From positions 62,001 to 126,000 of the forward strand of contig JAKQOG010000178.1 of the NCBI GenBank assembly GCA_029565395.1: a stretch of 64,000 nucleotides of DNA, read 5' to 3'. A program made the position numbers and the translations under genes. Origin of the DNA: Candidatus Hydrogenedentota bacterium. GTDB taxonomy: Bacteria; Hydrogenedentota; Hydrogenedentia; Hydrogenedentales; CAILVY01. The notes under the pieces are model-generated. The model ran no database searches and was not told the DNA's origin. It worked only from the letters and a program-made list of their open reading frames with translations. Numbering within the stretch: the stretch's first letter is position 1; every line of letters begins with the position of its first letter. This document shows, one piece after another, positions 25,072-34,791 of the stretch.

Positions 25072-26418
25072 ATGCCAGCACTTAGTGTGGTGATGATCGT
25101 CAAGAACGAAGAGGGTTGCCTCGCGCAATGCCTCCAAAGCGTCCATGCTGTCACTGATGAAATTGTGATCGCCGATACCGGTTCCACGGATGCCACAATA
25201 ACTATAGCGGAACGCTTTGGAGCACGGGTCTTTTCCATCCCCTGGGAAAACGATTTCGCCGCCGCCCGTAATCGCACCCTCCAGGCCGCAACCGGGGATT
25301 GGCTGTTGCATCTGGATGCCGACGAAGTATTGGATCCAAGTGGGGCAAAACGGGTCCGGGCACTCGTCGATGCCGACGGCCTGGGCGCCGATGCCATTGA
25401 AGTGACTCTCGCCAATTACTCGAATGATCCCAGGGGCTGGCGCTGGACGCCTGCACCCCCCGGCGATCCCCTCGCCCGGGGATATGCCGGGTACCTTCGT
25501 GTAGACCTTCTTCGCCTTTTCCGCAACCGGTGTGGTTTCGAATACCGGGAGCGGGTCCATGAAAACATCACGGAAAGTGTAGGGGAAAAAAATGGCCGAA
25601 TCCGGCACGAGGATATTCTTATCCACCATTACGGCTACGACGCGCCCAAGGCGCGCAGTGCGGAAAAAGCCGCTCTCTACCTTGCCATTGCCCGCCAAAA
25701 ACTGCGGGAACGCCCCGACGATCCCAAATACCTGTACGATTTCGCGGAGAATGCCCTGGCGCACGGGCTTGTGGAGGAAGCGGAAGCCACATGCCGCCGC
25801 GCCTTGGCGATTGATCCGATACACTTGGGTTCGGCCAGCACGCTGGCTACGATCCTCCTGAATCGGGGCGATCTTTCCGAAGCGCGCCAGTTGCTGGAGC
25901 GATTGGAAACAGCGGGCATCACACCCCCCCACATCCTCACCGCCCTGGCGGCTATCGACTGCCGCGAAGGACACCTGGACGATGCAGGAGCCCGCCTCGA
26001 TGCCGCACTTAAAGAGAACCCTCGTGCGATTATCTCGCGTCTATATCGAGCGCGCGTGTTTGACCTGCAAGGCGAGGAAGACCATGCTTTTGAAGAATTG
26101 AATATCGCGTCGAATACCGCGCCGGGTCTTGACGAGATTCATCGGAGAATAGAAGCGCATCGGTTGCGGCGGGAAGGCGCGGCCTTGCTTCGCGCGGACC
26201 GGGGCAAAGAAGCCCTCGAAATCCTGGTGAAATCGCTCCGGCATGATCCGGAAGACCCATTAACCCATTCCCAGGCAGGAAAGGCGTTGCACCTGCTCGG
26301 TCTCGATGCAAAAGCCCGGGAAAGTTTTCAGAGAGCCCTGCGGCTTTCCCAAAGCGCTCCCGTAGGCAGCATACTTACAAGCATGCTTGTGGCGATCCTT
26401 GCATTAACAGGCCTGTAA
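25072..26418 (+). CDS. GT2 glycosyltransferase with TPR domain
   Basis: A 448-residue two-part protein. Residues ~1-215 are a family 2 glycosyltransferase of the SunS/WaaE-like type: LSVVMIVKNEEGCLAQCLQS, IVIADTGSTDATITIAERFG and WLLHLDADEVLDP with the DxD motif. Residues ~220-430 are tetratricopeptide repeats (for example YDFAENALAHGLVEEAEATC and THSQAGKALHLLGLDAKARE). Such proteins add sugars to other proteins or to surface glycans, with the TPR arm choosing the acceptor. It stands alone after a terminator. Confidence 0.85.
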   Translation: MPALSVVMIVKNEEGCLAQCLQSVHAVTDEIVIADTGSTDATITIAERFGARVFSIPWENDFAAARNRTLQAATGDWLLHLDADEVLDPSGAKRVRALVDADGLGADAIEVTLANYSNDPRGWRWTPAPPGDPLARGYAGYLRVDLLRLFRNRCGFEYRERVHENITESVGEKNGRIRHEDILIHHYGYDAPKARSAEKAALYLAIARQKLRERPDDPKYLYDFAENALAHGLVEEAEATCRRALAIDPIHLGSASTLATILLNRGDLSEARQLLERLETAGITPPHILTALAAIDCREGHLDDAGARLDAALKENPRAIISRLYRARVFDLQGEEDHAFEELNIASNTAPGLDEIHRRIEAHRLRREGAALLRADRGKEALEILVKSLRHDPEDPLTHSQAGKALHLLGLDAKARESFQRALRLSQSAPVGSILTSMLVAILALTGL

Positions 26419-26436
26419 ATGTTAGAAAAATTCGGG

Positions 26437-28845
26437 CTATTCCACTTTCAGTTCAAAAGCACAGATCGTTTCCTTTGGCGCCTGCCCGGGTTCATTACCT
26501 TCAATACACACCCGCACCTCCACCGTGCTCTTGCCTCGATCGCCTTGTTCTGGTGTACCCCGCAATAAACCCGTTTCCGGATCAAACGAAAGCCACTTCG
26601 GGCCCCGTACCAAGGCATACCGGAAAACATCTTTGTCCCATACAAGCGACCCGTCAGGCTTCGCCTGGAGACTGCCCATCGAGGAAATACTGCGAATCAG
26701 GCACGTGTACCGCCCCCCGGCCCGCACCCGCGTTATGGGTTGCGTGTACACAAAGGGCCGCGGTGTTTCCACATATTCCGAAGAGCCGCTTTCAACACCG
26801 TTCGCATCCATGGCCGTCACACGGTAATACGCCCTGTTTGCATTCTCGTGCGTGAGATCAGACCCGGCAATTTTCAGCGAAGTTCCCGTGGTTACTGCAA
26901 AGAAGTTGCCCGGCACACTCCCCAGGACCGGCAATAGGGAAGACGCTTTGCTGACAGAAAAACCGCGCCGATCACATCCGTATACATTATAGCTGACCGC
27001 AGGCGTTCCCGATGCATTCGGCGTCCAACTTAACATCAACCCCTCGCCCTCTTGCTTTACCTGCAATTCTTGCGGCGCCAAAGGTCCTTCCCATTGAAAT
27101 GTCCATGTGGGGCTCCATGCACCCCACATGCCATTTTCAAGCCGTGGCCGAACCGACCAATAATACGTCTCACCCGGGTTAAACAATCCCACCGATGGCG
27201 CTTCATACGAAGGCGCCGTGACAATCACATCAAAACCCGGCCGATAGGGATAGCGCAATTGCGGATCGCGGCTGACGCGCAAACGATACGCGGTGCATCC
27301 CTCAACAGCAGGCCATGCAAAGGTCCCGCCGGTGGCGCGAACCGTCTCGCCTGCTTTCGGAGAATCGGGCTCCTGCGGTGGCACAGGCGGTTGCACAGCG
27401 CCCGACTCCACCCACTCGTGCCTGATGCGCACGGAATGCCGTTCCGCCGTATCGTCAGAATAACGAACCTGGTTCGTACCGGCGGAGAGCCTCGGCAATG
27501 CGAACGGATTCGCGTAAACATCCGTGCCCAGCACCATATCCGTGAGCCGCGCACCCAATGCATTTTGAAAACTCACCCGGAACCAATACTTCCGTAGCGG
27601 CGGCGCACCCAGCACGGGCAGTACGGTGTCCGTAAGCATTTGAACCCAGTTGGAGCTTTCTTCGGAAGACCGCCAGAATTCTTTGAATTCGCCTTCCGTC
27701 GTCGCGATTTCCATGATCACGGTCCCGGAAGCGGGCATACGCTCCCAGCCTGCCCGGACGCCGCCCCCGCAAATGATATAGGGTGTTTCAGCAACAAGTG
27801 TGAGCGACGCAGCATTGCTTTCCGCTTCCAATCCCCACCAGCATCGTGTAAATCCTTCCATCGCGGACGGCTCGAATTTCGGCGCGGCGGACGAAATCGG
27901 CGCTTCATAGATGATCGTTGAATTGCCATAATACTTCGGCGTGTAGTCGTTCACATGCCAGGCGCGTTTTCCCATGTTGCCCCAGCAATAGCGGATGCTT
28001 TCACCGGGCCGCAGTATAAAATTCATGGCATTGGCCGGCGCCACGGCGGGAATGCGCGTATCGTCCGGGCCAAAGTATGGCGTCAGACTTCTGGCAGTTT
28101 CCCCCCAGTCCTGTCCGCTTAAACCATTCATCAACTCGCGCGAAATAAGATCCTGATCCAGGATCAACGCATCGCCTCCCAGCGGCTTCTGATTTCCACG
28201 ATCCAGGAAAAAAGTCCCATTTACAACATCCATGCACTGGTATGCCCCGCCGCACCACACTTCACACAGCGTTGGACCATGCAGATCGCGGATTACCGGA
28301 TCCTGCCCTCCATTCGCGGCGTTGAATCCCGCCAGCATAAAAAGCCCAGCCATGGCATGAGCAAAATCATCGCTGGGCGCGCCGCCATAAATATTGAGTA
28401 AGCGCAGCGGGTCACGGCGTTCTTCTACTTCTGCAATCGGTACATCCACGTAGAAAAGCCGCCGAAGCCGCTCCACCATGAGATACAACCGCTCCTGTTC
28501 ATTCGAAGCGCCTTGCGTGAGATCCGCCACCAACTCCTCTGGCTTAAGCCATCCCCCAGTTCCGTTCACCGAGATGCGCGGATTGATCACCGGGATCTTG
28601 CCGGTATTTTTAATCGTCACCGCTACATTATTTTGAAACCCTACTGTCCATCCTTCGCGCAAACACGTGGAGGTGGCATCCATGTCCGCCGTTCCGTCCA
28701 CACGAATGGTATAGGTTTTAGCGCCGGTGTGAGTCCGCTCGACATGATCCTTCTCAGCGGAAACCTGGAACGGATTTGTTTCCTCCTGACTCCACACCAG
28801 GCTGGCCATAAAAAAACTAATAAAAAAACAAGCACTCTTCTTCAT
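26437..28845 (-). CDS. secreted protein with transglutaminase-like region and Ig/FN3 domains
   Basis: About 802 residues from MKKSACFFISFFMASLVWSQ, a clear signal peptide; a GTG seven codons earlier is a weaker start. Residues ~100-260 resemble a transglutaminase-like core (helix LYLMVERLRRLFYV, then DDFAHAMAGLFMLAGFNA and LCEVWCGGAYQCMDVV), but a full Cys-His-Asp triad is not certain. The C-terminal half has two fibronectin-III-like domains (YRLRVSRDPQLRYPYR; LMLSWTPNASGTPAVSYNVY) and a putative Ig domain ending in LSFDPETGLLRGTPEQGDRG. It probably acts outside the cell on a polymer; exact activity unknown. Confidence 0.6.
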   Translation of the reverse strand: MKKSACFFISFFMASLVWSQEETNPFQVSAEKDHVERTHTGAKTYTIRVDGTADMDATSTCLREGWTVGFQNNVAVTIKNTGKIPVINPRISVNGTGGWLKPEELVADLTQGASNEQERLYLMVERLRRLFYVDVPIAEVEERRDPLRLLNIYGGAPSDDFAHAMAGLFMLAGFNAANGGQDPVIRDLHGPTLCEVWCGGAYQCMDVVNGTFFLDRGNQKPLGGDALILDQDLISRELMNGLSGQDWGETARSLTPYFGPDDTRIPAVAPANAMNFILRPGESIRYCWGNMGKRAWHVNDYTPKYYGNSTIIYEAPISSAAPKFEPSAMEGFTRCWWGLEAESNAASLTLVAETPYIICGGGVRAGWERMPASGTVIMEIATTEGEFKEFWRSSEESSNWVQMLTDTVLPVLGAPPLRKYWFRVSFQNALGARLTDMVLGTDVYANPFALPRLSAGTNQVRYSDDTAERHSVRIRHEWVESGAVQPPVPPQEPDSPKAGETVRATGGTFAWPAVEGCTAYRLRVSRDPQLRYPYRPGFDVIVTAPSYEAPSVGLFNPGETYYWSVRPRLENGMWGAWSPTWTFQWEGPLAPQELQVKQEGEGLMLSWTPNASGTPAVSYNVYGCDRRGFSVSKASSLLPVLGSVPGNFFAVTTGTSLKIAGSDLTHENANRAYYRVTAMDANGVESGSSEYVETPRPFVYTQPITRVRAGGRYTCLIRSISSMGSLQAKPDGSLVWDKDVFRYALVRGPKWLSFDPETGLLRGTPEQGDRGKSTVEVRVCIEGNEPGQAPKETICAFELKVE

Positions 28846-28922
28846 CGCAAACACAACCTTCGACACTCTATGTAATGATTAGAGATGTATTGAAATTGCC
28901 GCATATCGGAAAAAGTTTACAC

Positions 28923-30278
28923 TCAGAAGAACGTAAGGTAACGTTCCTGGCGGATCTGGCGTATAAGATACACCGCCAGCTCCATCGTATGGTAATCGCC
29001 CCACAACGACGACTCGCCCTGCGGCGCCTGATGTCCTTTGGGAACATAATCCCAGCCATTCGGCCGGTGATATACCGAATGCAGCAACAAGCCTTGATGC
29101 TTGGGTTCTACCGAAAGATACGGCGGCGAAAATAGAGTCTTCGCCACAGTCAGCCCCGCCTGCCAGTACCGTTTTCCGCCACGCGTCAGTACGTGGCCCA
29201 ATCGCAACAAACCCTGCGCGGCGATGGCGGCCGCGGAACTGTCCACCGGTTCGTAGAGGTTATCCGGCTCCGAAGGCCTCGATTGGTAATCGCCCAGCGC
29301 TGCCACGCCTGGGGCGCCCGTATCCCAGAACGGAATCCCGTCCGACGCGGTATTTTCAATAAAGAAATCCGCGGTAGACAACGCGCCTTCCATCAATAAC
29401 TCATGAAACTGCCCCTCTGTATCAAACGGTTTCCACGCCGAGGCGGGTGTTGCCGCAAAAAACTCCAATTGCTCCGCACATCCCAGCAATACCCACGCGA
29501 GGCCACGCGTCCAGGTGCTGAAGGGGGAATAGCCCTGCTGCGTACTGGGACAACGGTACCGCCCATCGGTTGTGTTGAAGATACCCTCGTGCGCCACGCG
29601 CCCCCGTACATCATACGCATCGCGTCCCGCGCCATAATAGACATTGAACTTGAGCGTATTGCAGATGTGCTGCATGGCGCGGTCAAGCAGGGAAATCCGC
29701 CGGTCATTTTCACTCATGAGCATATGCCCCAGCCGATCCGCCACCACCAGCGACCGGCACGACCGGATCGTGTCGCTGAACAGTGAATGCGGACCATTGA
29801 AGGAGTGAATAAACCCCGTGCCGTCGAGAAGCGTAGTCCACCGCGCCGCCTGCACCGCCCCCGACACCTTCAATGCAATTTCATAGGCCTGCACGAGATC
29901 CGCACTGTCGGAACTTTTGCCCTCCAGAGCCAGCCGCCTCAAATTCCCATACGTGGAAATATTATTGAAGCCATGATCATGCACTCCGGTGTGGCTGAGA
30001 TGCGGGGCCATGCGCTCCAGCGTATTCCGACGGCCCAACTCCAGCATCGCCTCGTCCCCCGTGGCATCAAACTGCAAAATCTGGCACCCATACTGAAATC
30101 CCTGCGTCCATTCCGTCCATCCCCGCGTCGTATACGTCCCCTTGCGCGTAAACACCGGCGTCCCCTTCGCCGGGTCCCACGCCTTATCCAACAAACGGAT
30201 TTTTTTCGCCGAAAGCGCAAAAAACCGGTTGAGCAAAGGGCTTAAGTCATTGATTTTCAATCGGTTATCTATATTCAT
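28923..30278 (-). CDS. GH88-like glycoside hydrolase
   Basis: A 451-residue (alpha/alpha)6-barrel protein like unsaturated glucuronyl hydrolases. Supporting blocks are GWTEWTQGFQYGCQILQFDA (substrate tunnel), VHDHGFNNISTYG with the conserved Asp, QQGYSPFSTWTRGLAWVLLG, the EPVDSSAAAIAAQGLLRLG core and GDYHTMELAVYLI at the end. No signal peptide, so it probably works on imported unsaturated uronate oligosaccharides in the cytoplasm. Its ATG overlaps the hsdR stop (ATGA), so it sits at the downstream end of the defence operon, an odd partnership. Nearby secreted proteins do not suggest a polysaccharide locus. Confidence 0.7.
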   Translation of the reverse strand: MNIDNRLKINDLSPLLNRFFALSAKKIRLLDKAWDPAKGTPVFTRKGTYTTRGWTEWTQGFQYGCQILQFDATGDEAMLELGRRNTLERMAPHLSHTGVHDHGFNNISTYGNLRRLALEGKSSDSADLVQAYEIALKVSGAVQAARWTTLLDGTGFIHSFNGPHSLFSDTIRSCRSLVVADRLGHMLMSENDRRISLLDRAMQHICNTLKFNVYYGAGRDAYDVRGRVAHEGIFNTTDGRYRCPSTQQGYSPFSTWTRGLAWVLLGCAEQLEFFAATPASAWKPFDTEGQFHELLMEGALSTADFFIENTASDGIPFWDTGAPGVAALGDYQSRPSEPDNLYEPVDSSAAAIAAQGLLRLGHVLTRGGKRYWQAGLTVAKTLFSPPYLSVEPKHQGLLLHSVYHRPNGWDYVPKGHQAPQGESSLWGDYHTMELAVYLIRQIRQERYLTFF

Positions 30279-33200
30279 GGTTTACCTTGGGTTGCACTTA
30301 CAGGAATATGATACGAATTCTGAGAGCTGGGTTCGCCTCTCAGCTTGTGGTATGCCTCGGATGCGAGCCATGTGGTGACCACTTGCTGGAATGCCTTGTC
30401 GTTCATGAAACGGGCAAAGATATCTTCATTCTGATCCATGCGTTCTACGAATAAGGTCTCAAGCAGGTTTTTGAAAACTAACTCGAATTTGTCGCCAGGA
30501 TTAACCGCCGCCGCCTCTTTCAACGACTCATCCGTAATCGCTGCCTCGACAATTTGATCAAAGAAAAGTTGGTCAGCCTGATTAAAATCAGTTCCAAACC
30601 TTTCATTCACAAGATCTATTAAACGTGACAATAGTACTGGTTCCTCCCGTACCATGCCGCTACCCAACTCTGTCGGACCATCCAAGGGCCTGCCCACGCC
30701 CTCCTTAAGGCTGATAGACCCCTCACTGATCTTTTGTAAACGGTAATATTCCAGCCGAACCTCGTTATCAAAGTCGTAATCGGGTCCATTTTTCCGGCGC
30801 GGGAGTTTTGCAGCAAGATGCCGAAGAAACACATAGAGTTTTTCTAGGTCTGAATCCTGATATGGAATAACCTGACTGAGAAACCCGTAAAGGTTACGGA
30901 AGGCTTGAGTCTTCCTGCGCCAAAGTTCAGCTTCATCCTCGTTCTCTTCCAGAAGATGTTTGAAGCGTTCAACCGCAGGATCGAGCACCGCGTTCATGGC
31001 CTCATGATCCGCCGCGCTTTGGCGCTGCCGGGGCTTGAAGTAGATCTCGCAGAATCGCTGTTCTTCTTCGGCAAGATAAATGCCAGAACTGTCCAATTCG
31101 CCTTTGATCTGGTACATCCGCGCCGGGTCCACCTGTTCGCCCATTTGTGCGCCCGCGTAGTAGACCTTGAACGCTTCGCGGATCTCCTCGGGGTCGTTAA
31201 CGAAATCAAGTATGAAGGTGTCTTCCTTAAGCGGATGGGTTCGGTTCAGGCGCGACAGTGTCTGAACCGCTTGCAGGCCCGCGAGCCGCTTATCCACATA
31301 CATCGTATGCAGCAATGGTTGATCAAATCCGGTCTGATATTTCTCAGCAACCAAAAGGACCTGGTATTCGGCTGTAGCGAATTTCTCGGGCAATTCCTTT
31401 TCTTTTACACCATTATTCATACTTACTTCGGTGTAAGTCATTTTGGGCAATTTATCATCCTGCACAGTGCCAGAGAAGGCCACTAGCGTCTTGATAGCGT
31501 AACCTTTTTTCTTGATGTAACGATCGAAGCTTTGCTTGTAACGCACCGCCTCCAGCCGCGAACCGGTCACTACCATTGCTTTGGCTCTTCCGCCTATCTT
31601 GTGCCGGGTAACGGCGTTGAAGTGTTCCACCATTATTTCGGTCTTCTGCGCAATATTGTGCGGATGCAGTCTAATAAACCGATTCAGGGCCTTTGCGGCT
31701 TTTTTACGCTCAACGTTGGGATCATCCTCGCAGGCTTTGAGCAGCTTGATGTAGGTGGCATAGGTTGTGTAGTTTTTCAGCACATCAAGAATGAAATTTT
31801 CATCAATGGCTTGCTGCATAGTGTAACGGTGGAAAGGATCGCCGTTACGTCCAAAAACCGCCAAGGTCTTGTGCTTTGGCGTCGCCGTGAATGCAAAAAA
31901 GCTAATATTGGCTTGCCGTCCCCGCTTGGCCATGCTTCGGAACAACTCCTCTAAGTGTTCCTGCCCGTCTTCGGCGGCCTTGCGTTTGGCTGCCTCCAGC
32001 AACGCCTCTCCGCCCAATACCTCTTTGAGGTCGGTCGCCGATTCGCCACCTTGTGAACTGTGGGCCTCATCAATAATTACCGCGCAACGCCGGGTCGGCA
32101 ACGTGCCAGTGCCGTTCTTGCCCCGCTCTTCCGCCATCTTGAGTAACTGCTGAGAGACGAACGGGAATTTTTGGAGCGTCGTAATGATGATGGGGACCGC
32201 ATTTTCCAGCGCTTCCGCCAGTTGGCGTGAATGTTCATCAATTTTCTGTACCACGCCGCGTTTGTGTTCGAATTGATAGATCGTATCCTGCAATTGCTGG
32301 TCCAGAACGATTCGATCCGTAATGACAATCACCGAATCAAAGACACGTTGATTTTCGGTGTTGTGCAGTGAGGCTAAGCGGTGAGCCACCCAGCCGATGG
32401 TATTGCTCTTGCCGCTGCCCGCGGAATGCTCTACAAGGTAATTATTTCCCACCCCCTCACTCCGCGCGGCTTCCACCAGTGTACGGACCGCTTGAAGCTG
32501 ATGGTATCGCGGAAAGATCATGGTCTCCTTCTTAACCTTCCTCCCGTCATCTGTACGCTTCTCTTCTATCTGCAAATGGAGAAAGCGGGCCAGCAGGTCA
32601 AGCAGGCTGTCCCGTTGGAGGACTTCTTCCCAAAGATAGGCTGTGCGATAGGTCCGGCCAGCCGGATCGGGCGGGTTGCCCGCCCCGCCATCACAACCCT
32701 TGTTAAACGGCAGGAAGTGTGTGGCCGTCCCCGCCAGGCGCGTTGTCATGAAAACCGCTTCGGTATCCACCGCGAAATGCACCAGCGTGCGCCGTTTGAA
32801 CTCAAAAATGGTCTCGCGCGGATCACGATCACGGCGGTATTGCCACAGGGCGTTCTCAATGGTTTGGCCGGTCAGTGGGTTCTTCAATTCCGCCGTGACT
32901 ATCGGAATGCCGTTCAGACTTAAGACGACGTCGAGGGACTGTTCCGAACGCGGAGAGAAATGCAATTGCCGGGTAATCCCAACCCGGTTGGCGGCATAAC
33001 GCTCCTCCAATTCAGGATTTAATTCATGTGCGGCCTTAAAGGAAGCCACGCGCAACGTCCGGCCATAGCACTTGAACCCGTGCCGCAACGTGGCCAGCGA
33101 TCCATTCGCGTCCATCCACTTGCACAGATCTGTCAGCACCTGCTCGCCGGTGTTCGTCCCGTGCAATGCTTCCAGCTTCGCCCATTCCTTCGGTTGGGTG

Positions 33201-33346
33201 TCGCGGATGAACGACAAAACCATTTCGGGAAACACAGCCCGTTCACGGTCAAAACCATCCGGTGTCACGCTGACGTAGCCGTGTGCCAGTAAGCACGACT
33301 CAATGACAGCCTCAAAACTCTTTTCGGTCGTTTCAGCCATAACCAT
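30275..33346 (-). CDS. hsdR: type I restriction enzyme, R subunit
   Basis: About 1023 residues. The N-terminal nuclease carries TAELKNPLTGQTIENALW, a PD-(D/E)xK-type site. The SF2 translocase follows: HSAGSGKSNTIGWVAHRL (Walker A), IVITDRIVLDQQLQ, VIIDEAHSSQGG (DEAH box) and FFAFTATPKHKTL, with later helicase motifs including QTLSRLNR. All motors and the nuclease look intact. The frame begins at 33409 with GTG; I prefer MVMAETTEKSF because family proteins start near that helix, but no ribosome-binding site decides it. An ATCAAATAAG element overlaps the start. R, S and a fragment of M share the same strand. Confidence 0.92.
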   Translation of the reverse strand: MVMAETTEKSFEAVIESCLLAHGYVSVTPDGFDRERAVFPEMVLSFIRDTQPKEWAKLEALHGTNTGEQVLTDLCKWMDANGSLATLRHGFKCYGRTLRVASFKAAHELNPELEERYAANRVGITRQLHFSPRSEQSLDVVLSLNGIPIVTAELKNPLTGQTIENALWQYRRDRDPRETIFEFKRRTLVHFAVDTEAVFMTTRLAGTATHFLPFNKGCDGGAGNPPDPAGRTYRTAYLWEEVLQRDSLLDLLARFLHLQIEEKRTDDGRKVKKETMIFPRYHQLQAVRTLVEAARSEGVGNNYLVEHSAGSGKSNTIGWVAHRLASLHNTENQRVFDSVIVITDRIVLDQQLQDTIYQFEHKRGVVQKIDEHSRQLAEALENAVPIIITTLQKFPFVSQQLLKMAEERGKNGTGTLPTRRCAVIIDEAHSSQGGESATDLKEVLGGEALLEAAKRKAAEDGQEHLEELFRSMAKRGRQANISFFAFTATPKHKTLAVFGRNGDPFHRYTMQQAIDENFILDVLKNYTTYATYIKLLKACEDDPNVERKKAAKALNRFIRLHPHNIAQKTEIMVEHFNAVTRHKIGGRAKAMVVTGSRLEAVRYKQSFDRYIKKKGYAIKTLVAFSGTVQDDKLPKMTYTEVSMNNGVKEKELPEKFATAEYQVLLVAEKYQTGFDQPLLHTMYVDKRLAGLQAVQTLSRLNRTHPLKEDTFILDFVNDPEEIREAFKVYYAGAQMGEQVDPARMYQIKGELDSSGIYLAEEEQRFCEIYFKPRQRQSAADHEAMNAVLDPAVERFKHLLEENEDEAELWRRKTQAFRNLYGFLSQVIPYQDSDLEKLYVFLRHLAAKLPRRKNGPDYDFDNEVRLEYYRLQKISEGSISLKEGVGRPLDGPTELGSGMVREEPVLLSRLIDLVNERFGTDFNQADQLFFDQIVEAAITDESLKEAAAVNPGDKFELVFKNLLETLFVERMDQNEDIFARFMNDKAFQQVVTTWLASEAYHKLRGEPSSQNSYHIPVSATQGKP

Positions 33347-33524
33347 CAAATAAGATTTTGGCGGACAGATTTTCATAAGTGCTTTTATATCAAGGGTTAC
33401 TACAACCACTCAGGTACTACATAGCGGCCAGGTTTCCCTTCTGATCAAATAAGTATCAAATAAGCGTTCCGAGCTCACCATACCCACAAGAAAACCGATA
33501 TTGAACATTTCTCACAAGTTAGGT

Positions 33525-34301
33525 TTATGCTGCTTGAGCCAAAACACGCCCAAATTCATCTGGAGCAGACCAACGGACAACTTCCGATAATGGTTCCACC
33601 AACCGGAAATCCTCGTCCGACCAGACATCCGCCGTATCGTCGAAGAGTGAAACACAATGCAGCCCTTCGGGACCAGCGGTCAACTGATTAAGATCGTACC
33701 ACGCTGTGAGCACATGCTCGACAATCGGCCTCGACGCGGAACGGCTCCCAGTGGTCAGGACATAGACCAGAGAACTTCGCGCGGGAACACGTACGTGGAA
33801 ATCCGGCGTCCATATTTTGCCGGAGCGGCCAACAAGCCGCTCGCCCCGCTCATACGGAAAACTCCGTTCCGTGAGAAAATCGGCCACTTCATCCACAACC
33901 GATTGTACTGCACGATTCCGGAAACTGAACCAAAGGTCAGCGACACGCAAAGCCGCTTGGGCGAGTCGCATGACTGCAGGGGCGTATTCCGGCATCGAGG
34001 AACATCGAACTACCAACATGCCCTTGAAAAACTCCACGCCATGGTTTAGGGCAACATCTTCAATAATGGCCTGTTGCTTCGGAGATCGTTTGGGTGATAG
34101 AGACTGCATCCGCAACCAACGCAACGTTTCGCCCAGATCGGTGATAGTCCAAACACCGCCGGTTTGTTTGGCGAAAAGGTCAATACTGTCTCCGTCGGGA
34201 TATAGGAAAGGCGTCCGAATGCGCTGATAGTCCCCATGAGGGGAGCATTCAAACAACGCACCCAGCGTTTGTATCCATGGACCACAGGAGGCGTTTGTCA
34301 T
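33525..34301 (-). CDS. DUF1828/DUF1829-type protein in the defence island
   Basis: A 258-residue protein. Residues ~10-100 match the DUF1828 pattern: RIRTPFLYPDGDSIDLFAKQ, then GGVWTITDLGETLRWLRMQS. The C-terminal half resembles DUF1829 (VDEVADFLTERSFPY; SLVYVLTTGSRSA). Function unknown; such proteins occur with phage and restriction genes. GGAG lies eight bases before the ATG at 34301 (an ATG two codons earlier is too close to it). It overlaps the upstream DUF6978-like gene by four bases, indicating a two-gene unit inserted between hsdS and hsdR. Confidence 0.7.
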   Translation of the reverse strand: MTNASCGPWIQTLGALFECSPHGDYQRIRTPFLYPDGDSIDLFAKQTGGVWTITDLGETLRWLRMQSLSPKRSPKQQAIIEDVALNHGVEFFKGMLVVRCSSMPEYAPAVMRLAQAALRVADLWFSFRNRAVQSVVDEVADFLTERSFPYERGERLVGRSGKIWTPDFHVRVPARSSLVYVLTTGSRSASRPIVEHVLTAWYDLNQLTAGPEGLHCVSLFDDTADVWSDEDFRLVEPLSEVVRWSAPDEFGRVLAQAA

Positions 34302-34756
34302 ATCCATATCTCCGTTTGAACTGAAGGGGGCTGAGCGAGTGTTCCGGCATGTTGAATCGACGCCTCTTTACAGAATTGCCGCCAGACCATCACCGGATCC
34401 GCCACATCGGCGGTAATGTCATCCGGAACATACGCATGCTTGTCACGATACGTGTCGGTCCATTTGTGCTTATGGGTTTCGCCAACGTGCTGACACGTGG
34501 GATTATGATGTTCCTTGCCAAGGTCTAAACCGTAAATCCGGCCATCGCTCTTCAAGATGAGCATATAACTCAATGTCTGCGCCAACCGGTTGTAACTCCC
34601 CCGGACAAATAATGGATACCCCGGCCCCGATATCACCTCGGCGCGGAATTCAACACTCGGCGAGTGATCTTCGTCATCCATCCATTCAATATCACCTTCA
34701 ATATATTTGGTTGTATCGGACAGGATGGCTTCAAACTCCGTATTTGTTAATGCCAT
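34298..34756 (-). CDS. DUF6978-like protein in the defence island
   Basis: About 152 residues. Recognisable blocks are YPLFVRGSYNRLAQTLSYML, RIYGLDLGKEHHNPTCQHVG, HKHKWTDTYRDKHAYVPDDI and VWRQFCKEASIQHAG, which I associate with DUF6978. The conserved His and Cys residues (HHNPTC, HKHKW) hint at a metal or nuclease site. AAGGG precedes the ATG at 34756. It ends inside the start of the DUF1828 gene, and the pair is transcribed with hsdS and hsdR. Could be a toxin-antitoxin-like or anti-restriction module. Confidence 0.6.
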   Translation of the reverse strand: MALTNTEFEAILSDTTKYIEGDIEWMDDEDHSPSVEFRAEVISGPGYPLFVRGSYNRLAQTLSYMLILKSDGRIYGLDLGKEHHNPTCQHVGETHKHKWTDTYRDKHAYVPDDITADVADPVMVWRQFCKEASIQHAGTLAQPPSVQTEIWI

Positions 34757-34791
34757 ACTCCTTACCCTTTCTTCCGCCCGCACAAGCAGGA

